Assembly (NCBI GenBank): GCA_019925095.2
Contig: CM034389.1
Coordinates: 18,649,435-18,713,434, forward strand
DNA length: 64,000 nt
Source: Dendrolimus kikuchii
Lineage: Eukaryota > Arthropoda > Insecta > Lepidoptera > Lasiocampidae
Direction: 5' to 3'
A program made the translations under genes and the position numbers. Below are positions 57,053-64,000 of this stretch, one piece after another. The first letter of the stretch is position 1, and each line of letters begins with the position of its first letter. The notes beneath the pieces were generated by a model, which was not told the origin of the DNA, made no database searches, and saw only the letters and a program-made list of their open reading frames with translations.

Positions 57053-60000
57053 TTAACTGATGAGACTACACATTTTACAAAATTTCATTAACATATCTTT
57101 TCTTAACCATTTTGTAAACATATCAGCTATTTGATCTTCAGTTTTTAAATACTGTAAACATATTGTACCATTCTGAACCTTTTCCCTAATAAAGTGATAG
57201 CGAATGTCAATGTGTTTTAATCGTTTCACTGTATTTGTATTTGCTACTTTAATTGCTGACTGATTGTCACAATATATCAAAACAGGTGTTGTTTTACATA
57301 TCTGAAAATCTTTCAATAAATTGATAAGCCAGCATGCCTCGCTGACAGCCATACTGGCAGCTATATATTCAGCTTCTGTTGAAGACAGGCTAACACTACT
57401 TTGCTTTTTAGAGCACCAAGTTATAAGACAATTTGAGAAAAAGAAACAATAGCCTGTGGTAGATTTTCTATCCACTAGATCACCTCCCCAGTTTGCATCA
57501 CAGTAACCTTGTAACACATCCTTATCATATGTATAAATTAACTTATAATCAATTGTATGTTTAATATACCTTAAAACTCTCTTAAGAGCACTCAACAAAA
57601 CATGAGATGCACAATTTTGGTATCTACTAAGTATAGAAATGGTTGCACAGAGATCAGGCCTAGTGCAGGAGGCGGCATACATTAAACACCCTAGGATTTG
57701 TTGACATTTATTTTCTATGACCTTATCTATAGGTATATCATTACATTCAAGTAAAGAAACATTAAAGTTCTGATCCATTGGAGTAGACATTGGCTTACAA
57801 TCTTCCATATTAAATCTTTTTAAAACATTTAAAAGATAATTTTTCTGACACAATTCAGTTACATTAGTTTTCAAGTTTTGTTTTATATTTATACCAAGAA
57901 ATTCTGAGGCAAATTCTAAATCTTTCATACTAAACTCTTTATGTAAAATCAATTTAAGGTCATTGACCATTTTATAACAAGAACCAAATATTAACAAGTC
58001 ATCTACATACAATAAAACATAGATTTGTTTACCATTGTTACATTTAGTATATAAACATGAGTCACTTTCAGATCTTTTGAAACCTGCATTTAAAATTACA
58101 GAATTGAACTTTTCATTCCAGTATTTAGGTGATTTTTTTAAACCATACAAAGACTTGTTTAATTTTACTATTTGTTTTCCATCAGAATAAGCCCCTTCAG
58201 GTAATTTAAGATATACATTCTCATTAATTTCCCCATACAGGAATGCACCTGTCACATCCATTTGGTGAATAGGTACCTTTAACTTTGTAGCAACTGAGAT
58301 AAATAACCTGAATGTTGACAATTTTGCTACTGGAGAATAAATTTCAGAAAAATCAATATCTTCTTGTTGTTCAAAACCCCTGGCTACTAGCCTAGCTTTA
58401 TAGTGACATTTATTATCAAGATATTTTATTTTAAAAACCCATTTACTACTAATAATTGGATCAGTTACATTTTCAGTACAGATATCCCAAGTATTATTAT
58501 TAATTAATGTTTTTAACTCACAGTTTATGGCCTTTGTCCATTCTTTAGCATTATTGCTTTCCATAGCCTCCTTGTATGTCTTAGGTTCTATATTGTTACA
58601 TTCCGCTAAAGCAAGTTGACACTTATAGAATGATGGTGGTTTTCTTGCCCTCTTAAGTCTTTGACAATGTTCTGGAGTTATATTTACTTCACTTTCACTC
58701 ACTTCACTGTCTGTACACGGTTCATAAATGCTACCTTCATCTTCTGAAGAAATAGGGTTGTAATTATCTTCCAATATCGACTGCTGACTCATTTTTGTGT
58801 GTATAATTGGTTCCTCAATATCTATTTTTGGGGCACTTGTATCTTGTTTTATGTTGCTTTCTTTGTCAAGAAATATAATATCTCGTTTGTTTTCAACTGT
58901 ATTTTCAATAGGAAACCATATCCTGTATCCTTTTACATTCTCTCCATAGCCCACAAAAATGCCTTTCTTGGCTTTTGAGTCCCACTTTCTTCTCTTTTCT
59001 TTTGGTATGTGTACATATACAGATGTACCAAAAATTTTCAAATTATTAATGTCATATTTCTTTCCTGTCCATATTTCATATGGTGAAACACCATTTTGTT
59101 TTGTTCTTCCAGTTCTATTCAACACATATGCCGCTGTGTTCACGGCTTCAGCCCACAATTTCTTTGGTAAATTGTTTGCATATAACATTGCTCTCGCTGC
59201 CTCAACTAAGGTTCGATTTTCTCTTTCAGCCTTTCCATTTTGTTCTGGTGTGTATGTTACTGAAGTTTGGTGTACTATACCACGATTTATAAAAATTTCT
59301 TGTAAACTTTTATTCACAAATTCTAAGCCATTATCACTTCTAAAAGTTAATATTTTATTTCCTGTACTATTTTCAATCATATTTATAAATTGTTGTATAT
59401 ACTTGCATGTTTCTTCTTTGCTTTTTAAAAAGTACACAGTTCTATAACTAGAAAAGTCATCTTTCAGTATCATAAAGTATCTGGATCCCCCAATTGAATT
59501 ATTTTCCATGGGTCCACAAAGATCAGCATGGATAACTTCACATATCCTTGTTGTATTTGATTTACTGGTTTTAAAAGGTAAGCGATGTATCTTTCCCTTT
59601 AAACATCCATGACAAGAATTATCAGTGTTGCCATTAACATATTCGCTGACTTCAATATTGTTGTTTTGTAGCACAGTTTTCACATACTGTATGTTCTGAT
59701 GAGCCATCTTTTGATGCCATTCATCTAATGTAGACTTAACTTGAGTTACATTTGCATATACACTTTTGTAGCGAACATTCATCATATACATGTTCCCAAC
59801 TCGATTTGCAATAGCACGTAGTGCCTTTCCTTTGTAAAACTTGCACTTGTTACCATCTGTCTTCATTATATAACCTGTATCCATTGCACAGTTGACAGAA
59901 AATAAGTTTGTTTTTAATTCTGGCACAAACAAAACATTATTTATAGTTGTATCAATCCAGTCTTTTCCATTGAATACTTCTAATTTTATCTGTCCACATC

Positions 60001-60958
60001 CCAATACTTTAATGGTGTCTCCATTGCCAATAATTACTGACTGTGTTGTCGGTGAAAATGTTGTATACAAGTTCCTTTCACAACACATATGTGCACTTGC
60101 ACCAGTATCGACTAGCCACTTATATTTTTGTAGATATTCATTATTATTCTGTTGTACCATGAATGCATTACTATCTTTGTTTTTCCTGAACCGACATTCA
60201 TTTTTAAAATGACCCGACTTGTTACAATAAAAACATCTTTTGTCTGTTTTTATGTTTACAATATTCTGTTTGTTCCTGCATTCCGATGCATAATGTCCTA
60301 GTTTATTACATTTAAAGCATTTCATGTACTTCTTTTTCTGTGCATTGCTTTTCACAATAAATGCAGATGCTGTTGATGGAGTATCTTGCTTCTCTTTCAA
60401 TCGTTCTTCTTCAATCAACAAGCGAGCGACAAGATTATCATATGTTTGCTTGTTTTCTGGAGCTGACTCCCACGCAGATATAAAATGCCTGTAGTCATCG
60501 GGCAGAGACATCAATACTTTTGTGATTACAAATTTTTCTGATATATCCTCTCCCATCTGTTTAAGTTGGTTTCTTAACTCTTGAATCTTAGACAAAAATA
60601 CCGACATTTCAATGTCTTTTACATATTTATATTGAAAAAACTTTTGTTGAACAATATGTATACTTGTTTCAGTCTTCTGCTCATAAACGCTGCTTAATTT
60701 GTGCCACATTTCGGCTGATGTATTGCACGTGATGATGTGAAGCATCACTTCCTCAGTCATTCTTGTAACTATTTGTGTTTGAGCCTTTGCATCCTTCAAT
60801 TGCCATGAAGCTTGTTCTTCCGCCTTGTCTGGCTTTGTAAAAGTGCCATCGACGATACCCATGAGGTTTTGTCCTCGCAATATAACCATTGTTTGAAATT
60901 TCCAAATGTTCCAGTTTCTCGCACCCTCCAATTTTATAATTGTTTGATTTGCATCCAT
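57053..60958 (-). CDS. Copia-type Gag-Pol polyprotein
   Basis: 1,301 codons from the Met of MDANQTIIKLEG at 60958; an in-frame upstream Met at 61066 would add 36 residues of leader. In order: Gag with a UBN2-like region (about 10-200); two CCHC knuckles at about 212 and 239 (CFKCNKLGHYASEC, CFYCNKSGHFKNEC); protease DTGASAHMC at about 283; integrase zinc HHCC near 418-455; catalytic Asp in HADLCGP at about 476, Asp in RSDNG at about 540 and Glu in GKAERENR at about 574; reverse transcriptase with YVDDLLIFG at about 983; RNase H with SSTEAEYIAA at about 1191 and a DNQSA motif. All catalytic residues I looked for are present and no stop or shift interrupts, so it may be functional. Drosophila copia also uses a single Gag-Pol frame. 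Long plus-strand frames inside it are shadows. Confidence 0.95.
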   Translation of the reverse strand: MDANQTIIKLEGARNWNIWKFQTMVILRGQNLMGIVDGTFTKPDKAEEQASWQLKDAKAQTQIVTRMTEEVMLHIITCNTSAEMWHKLSSVYEQKTETSIHIVQQKFFQYKYVKDIEMSVFLSKIQELRNQLKQMGEDISEKFVITKVLMSLPDDYRHFISAWESAPENKQTYDNLVARLLIEEERLKEKQDTPSTASAFIVKSNAQKKKYMKCFKCNKLGHYASECRNKQNIVNIKTDKRCFYCNKSGHFKNECRFRKNKDSNAFMVQQNNNEYLQKYKWLVDTGASAHMCCERNLYTTFSPTTQSVIIGNGDTIKVLGCGQIKLEVFNGKDWIDTTINNVLFVPELKTNLFSVNCAMDTGYIMKTDGNKCKFYKGKALRAIANRVGNMYMMNVRYKSVYANVTQVKSTLDEWHQKMAHQNIQYVKTVLQNNNIEVSEYVNGNTDNSCHGCLKGKIHRLPFKTSKSNTTRICEVIHADLCGPMENNSIGGSRYFMILKDDFSSYRTVYFLKSKEETCKYIQQFINMIENSTGNKILTFRSDNGLEFVNKSLQEIFINRGIVHQTSVTYTPEQNGKAERENRTLVEAARAMLYANNLPKKLWAEAVNTAAYVLNRTGRTKQNGVSPYEIWTGKKYDINNLKIFGTSVYVHIPKEKRRKWDSKAKKGIFVGYGENVKGYRIWFPIENTVENKRDIIFLDKESNIKQDTSAPKIDIEEPIIHTKMSQQSILEDNYNPISSEDEGSIYEPCTDSEVSESEVNITPEHCQRLKRARKPPSFYKCQLALAECNNIEPKTYKEAMESNNAKEWTKAINCELKTLINNNTWDICTENVTDPIISSKWVFKIKYLDNKCHYKARLVARGFEQQEDIDFSEIYSPVAKLSTFRLFISVATKLKVPIHQMDVTGAFLYGEINENVYLKLPEGAYSDGKQIVKLNKSLYGLKKSPKYWNEKFNSVILNAGFKRSESDSCLYTKCNNGKQIYVLLYVDDLLIFGSCYKMVNDLKLILHKEFSMKDLEFASEFLGINIKQNLKTNVTELCQKNYLLNVLKRFNMEDCKPMSTPMDQNFNVSLLECNDIPIDKVIENKCQQILGCLMYAASCTRPDLCATISILSRYQNCASHVLLSALKRVLRYIKHTIDYKLIYTYDKDVLQGYCDANWGGDLVDRKSTTGYCFFFSNCLITWCSKKQSSVSLSSTEAEYIAASMAVSEACWLINLLKDFQICKTTPVLIYCDNQSAIKVANTNTVKRLKHIDIRYHFIREKVQNGTICLQYLKTEDQIADMFTKWLRKDMLMKFCKMCSLIS

Positions 60959-61178
60959 CGTATTGCTTACGATACCTTCCTGCCTTTTATTGTTATCCTT
61001 CCTTGTTCTAATTCGATTTGTACGAACACTCCGAACAAGTATTGCTTGAGAAAAATATGGCCGCACACTGTCGCGCCGTATTTTAACTTTTATTTTCGAA
61101 AAAAAGACTTATTTTACGAAACTAAATATCTGGCAGTATTCTCTGAACAATCCTTTATCCTGTAACAAAGTTGTGTGC

Positions 61179-61192
61179 CTGGGCCCATAACC
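61179..61192 (-). promoter_or_regulatory. Primer-binding site, initiator tRNA-Met anticodon arm
   Basis: The plus strand reads ctgggcccataacc, directly abutting the LTR. I recognise this as the anticodon-stem/loop segment of eukaryotic initiator tRNA-Met (anticodon cat in the centre). The element RNA would therefore pair internally with the tRNA, not with its 3' end, as known for Drosophila copia. Confidence 0.8.
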
Positions 61193-61345
61193 TGTTTTAG
61201 GATTATTCAGGATTCTTTTATAATGAAACGACACGGTACGAGATCAACGCAGCAGAGAGTTTATTCGACACAGAGTAGGTATTACATTGATATTTGACAC
61301 ATTACAACTGTCACTCATTACGGTGACAAAGACACATATTACAAC
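61193..61345 (-). repeat. 5' LTR of copia element
   Basis: Shares gaaacgacacggtacgagat onward with the 3' LTR to acacatattacaac at 61345. Its inner ~30 bp (tgttttaggattattcagga, plus) differ from the outer end of the other LTR. The expected last base of the ACAACA end is G here. Confidence 0.85.
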
Positions 61346-61990
61346 GCGAAGGCAAGGCTAAAGTTGCCTCCATAAAGCTTGATGTGCTAAACCGGTCCAA
61401 GCAGTACTTCATTCCGTGGCAACGACTTGCGCTGAACAAAGCGCAAATCAGACCGCATATGGAGTACTGCTCACAACTATGGGCCGGAGCACCCGCTTAC
61501 CAGATTGACACCCTCAACTCCATCCAGCGTCGCGCCGTTCGTATCATCAACGATCTCATACTCACAGGCGGTTTAGGATCGCTTAGCCTTCGAAGAGACT
61601 TTGCGTCCCTCTGCGTATTTTACCGCCTGTATAACGGGGAGTATTCCGAGGAACAGTTTGATCTTGTGTCAACGCCTCACTTTTACAACCGGACCGCTCG
61701 CCAGCGACGGGATATTCATCCCTATTTCCTTGAGCTCCCACGCTCAACTACGCAACGGTTCTCCAGAACATTTATTCCGCGTATAACAATGATCTGGAGG
61801 GAACTTCCCGTCGCGGTTTTCCCTTTGCGCTATGACATGGGGTTCTTTAAGAAGGGCGTTATAAAATTTCTTAGAGGTCGGCAACGCGTCGGCGACACCC
61901 CTGGTGTTGCAAACGTCCATAGGCGACGGTAACCACTTTCCATTAGGTGGGCCGTCTGCCTGTTTGCCTGCTTCAGGCTATAAAAAAATA
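61346..61990 (+). mobile_element. CR1-like LINE, 3' end
   Basis: A 5'-truncated LINE. Coding sequence runs to a stop at 61930-61932, then the tail ggtaaccactttccattagg and tgggccgtctgcctgtttgc, ending in a ctataaaaaaa run near 61990. The same tail, in reverse, lies at the edge of the repeats at 29, 24365, 27653, 38262, 42061, 42751 and 44950. Its left end abuts the copia LTR, so its original target duplication cannot be seen. Confidence 0.85.
61348..61932 (+). pseudogene. CR1-like LINE ORF2, C-terminal 195 codons
   Basis: Open from the copia junction. Reads KAKVASIKLDVLNRSKQYF, then RPHMEYCSQLWAGAP, SIQRRAVRIINDL, LSLRRDFASLCVFYR, then RTARQRRDIHPYFLE and IWRELPVAVFP, ending VANVHRRR. The MEYCS.LWAGAP and RRDFASLCVFYR motifs are familiar from the post-reverse-transcriptase part of CR1-like LINEs in Lepidoptera. 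No stops interrupt it, so the copy is recent, but endonuclease and reverse transcriptase are missing. Confidence 0.85.
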
Positions 61991-61994
61991 TATA

Positions 61995-62440
61995 TTTATC
62001 AAACTGTACTCAAATAATACGTAATTGTAATATCTGATAAATTTAAAAAGGTTCGTCGTGACTGACGTATCGCTTGCAAAAGTTGTTTTAACTTGTTTTG
62101 GAGGTAAAATGTGAATTTTAAAAAAGGTACCTACTAGATAAGCCCCTTGTCAAGTGCACTGCGGATAAAATTCAACTGACAAGCATTGTTTTTCCTGTGT
62201 GAATTTATGGCTAAATAAACTTCTGCCACATGTTTATTTGAGGTGTTTATAAAATATTTTTGGCCTTTTTATGAAAGCTTGATTGACATCTGACTGGAAG
62301 ATAACTTTTTTCGATGTAACAAAAAAAAATATTTTTTTTATATAAATTCGATGCATTGTTTCGAAGATTACGAAACTGGCGTCTCTAAATTCAGTGTGAA
62401 TTGTGAATTAATTGTCGAAAATTATGAAATTTTTAAATGT
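61995..62440. other. No feature recognised
   Basis: AT-rich, no genes. Confidence 0.5.
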
Positions 62441-62443
62441 AGA

Positions 62444-62590
62444 ATAGAATAGAATATAATTTATTACACACAAATTTACAAAATAAATTCGTACATACAA
62501 TCGTAATAATAAGTAAAATGGGTGGTCTTATCGCTGGGAGCGATTTCTTCCAGACAACCTTTGGACGGACAGAAAGAAATGTAGTGATCG
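62444..62590 (-). repeat. LINE-tail repeat (family T), reverse copy
   Basis: Begins with tagaatagaatagaatataa, the pentanucleotide tail, and continues gggtggtcttatcgctggga and cttccagacaacctttggac. It is the reverse of 24926-25076. Confidence 0.7.
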
Positions 62591-62599
62591 AAGGTTGAT

Positions 62600-63390
62600 T
62601 CTAACCAGAAATCATTCTGATCTTTACTTATGATATCTTGATTTGTGATTGATTGATGAATGATGATTTTTTAATCATGATAGAAATCAGGTCTAGAAAT
62701 CAATCATAATAAATAAATATTATTGTCTAAATAGGCCTTTCCTCCGAGGTTAACACTCTGCTTTTCATTTCGAATATGAGGAATGTAAATAAAACCTGGT
62801 TAGTTAAACAAACAACTACTTCTCTATGAAATCTTGCGTTAAATCCATATCTAAATCTGATGAACTAATTTAATGAGTCATAAATGAAACATCAAGTAAT
62901 TTTTTTTGTCTGTGGCATTCTACCAGCCTATAATTTTTTTGTCATTGATAGATAGTAAATATTTAACTCTTTATATAAATTAAATAATAATTTAGTGAAA
63001 AGTAATATATAAATAATAAATAATGTTACAAAATTGTTGATATTTTTTATGACAATTTTTGCCGTGATTTAACAGTGGCTGTAAAAGAAGTTGGGACATG
63101 AGTGGCATGTGTTTGATTTTAGATTGGGTAGTATAGATAAATATACACACATGTTTAATGTTTAATACATATATTGGCAAAGCATTTTATCCATTTCACA
63201 ACATCGAAAGATATACCATGGACATTTTATTTCAAGTTAGATATTTCTAATGAAAGCAAGTTAAACTAAAAAGGTCGTAATTGCATTCTTTATTTTATAG
63301 AACATGAAAATTTTCCATGCTAACAATAACATAACAAGAATTTTATATATATAACCTCCATACTATCATTCAGTACCAGCAGTCACAATA
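62600..63390. other. Old repeat related to 35.5-35.9 kb, otherwise nothing
   Basis: 62730-63085 shares phrases with 35535-35895 (tctgcttttcatttcgaat, aacaaacaactacttctcta, aatatttaactctttatata, gatttaacagtggctgtaaa). The two stretches are one old repeat family of unknown class. No gene was seen. Confidence 0.5.
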
Positions 63391-63394
63391 ACTA

Positions 63395-64000
63395 CCGCTT
63401 GACTATATTGAACAGAGCTTTCGTTCTATTCGACAGACGAACATAGAATGTCCCGTAATTTTTTAATGTGCAGGATCCAGCTGAATAGTCGCATATGACT
63501 GTTTCAGCGATACCGGGCTTGGTGGGTTTCCCGACTCTTTGGGAGCGGAGGCGTTCAGTCCGGAAGTAGAGCGCTCGACGAGGCACCTCCGGTAAGGTTG
63601 GACCTTGGCTCGAACGTTGCGGGGGATGACTTTATCGGATTAAGCCCTAAAAGGCAGAATGAGCTAAGCCAACAGGCTGAAGTGATGTAAATAGGGACGA
63701 GTTATCAACTCGGCCGAGAGAGCCGATCCTATCTTTACTACCATTTCGCAACGTATTATAGCTGGTAGAGAAGAAGCGACGGAACTCTCCAGCAACACGC
63801 CTAAGCTAGCCTTGTATGGTTACTTGTATCAGTAATGAGTGGGTGTGATTGGTGGGTTTTACGTTGTATGAGGGTCCGGCGCCGGAGGCTCTCCGGCATC
63901 TGTTCAGTTCCGTGTCCCGTATTAGGCAATTTCGCCTCCTTTCATTCTGTCGAACCAACAACACACTCGTCACATTTAGCAATCCTATAATAAAACTTAT
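63395..64000. other. GC-richer unidentified repeat-like block
   Basis: Contains agaagaagcgacggaactct and ccagcaacacgcctaagcta, shared with 6722-6760, plus ggcgccggaggctctccggc. The minus-strand frame 63392-63586 has no domain. Probably part of a non-LTR element that continues past the window. Confidence 0.4.

Larger units (their letters stand above)
56608..61345 (-). mobile_element. Ty1/copia retrotransposon with intact Gag-Pol
   Basis: About 4.74 kb. LTRs, polypurine tract, primer-binding site and one uninterrupted Gag-Pol frame are all visible. The domain order protease, integrase, reverse transcriptase, RNase H is that of Ty1/copia. Over about 120 shared LTR bases I count one difference (caatgac versus caaagac), so it is young. 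The LTR ends next to the host differ from each other, and no clean 5-bp duplication was found. Confidence 0.92.

Noticed and set aside
58959..60212. Plus-strand frames across the copia element
   Set aside because: Antisense shadows of the intact Gag-Pol frame.

Overview
The window looks like intergenic or intronic DNA from an insect, most likely a moth or butterfly. It is AT-rich and eukaryotic. It carries the transposon set I associate with Lepidoptera: CR1-like, RTE-like and R1-clade LINEs, tRNA-derived SINEs, short non-autonomous Helitrons ending in CTAG, solo LTRs, and copia and gypsy elements. It also has a short run of the insect telomere motif TTAGG. The species and chromosome cannot be read from the sequence alone. 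I find no host gene I can name; almost every long open frame belongs to a mobile element.

Layout. 0-11 kb: a solo-LTR fragment with a nested CR1-derived repeat, a foldback/minisatellite structure at 2.7-3.0 kb, two Helitron-like pieces, an old LTR, an AT microsatellite, a 117-bp RTE insertion with a perfect target-site duplication (TSD), and a solo LTR that was itself hit by another RTE copy. 11.15-14.97 kb: a Ty3/gypsy-like element with a 987-codon Gag-Pol frame whose integrase core is missing. 16.27-16.90 kb: an R1-clade LINE 3' end beside (TTAGG)3. 17-25 kb: SINEs, a solo LTR with a 4-bp TSD, and LINE tails. 25-32 kb: mostly featureless AT-rich DNA. 32.40-34.69 kb: a 2.27-kb broken R1-clade LINE on the minus strand with a 12-bp TSD.

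35-53 kb: a Helitron-rich stretch with seven copies (3' CTAG ends followed by T), several (TA)n arrays, and a repeat family with TSDs and a hairpin that may be related to Penelope-like elements. 53.1-53.3 kb: a possible orphan exon on the minus strand. 55.6-56.1 kb: an RTE-like LINE C-terminus with a 12-bp TSD. 56.6-61.35 kb: a Ty1/copia element on the minus strand with an uninterrupted Gag-Pol frame, two LTRs, a purine tract, and a primer-binding site matching the anticodon arm of initiator tRNA-Met. It abuts the C-terminus and 3' tail of a CR1-like LINE (61.35-61.99 kb).

The elements do not form a pathway. They do give a readable insertion history (RTE into solo LTR, retroelement into Helitron, Helitron beside Helitron) and source/parasite pairs, such as the CR1-like LINE whose 3' tail is shared by at least seven short non-autonomous repeats here. 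Family names come from motifs and memory of the families, not from database searches.
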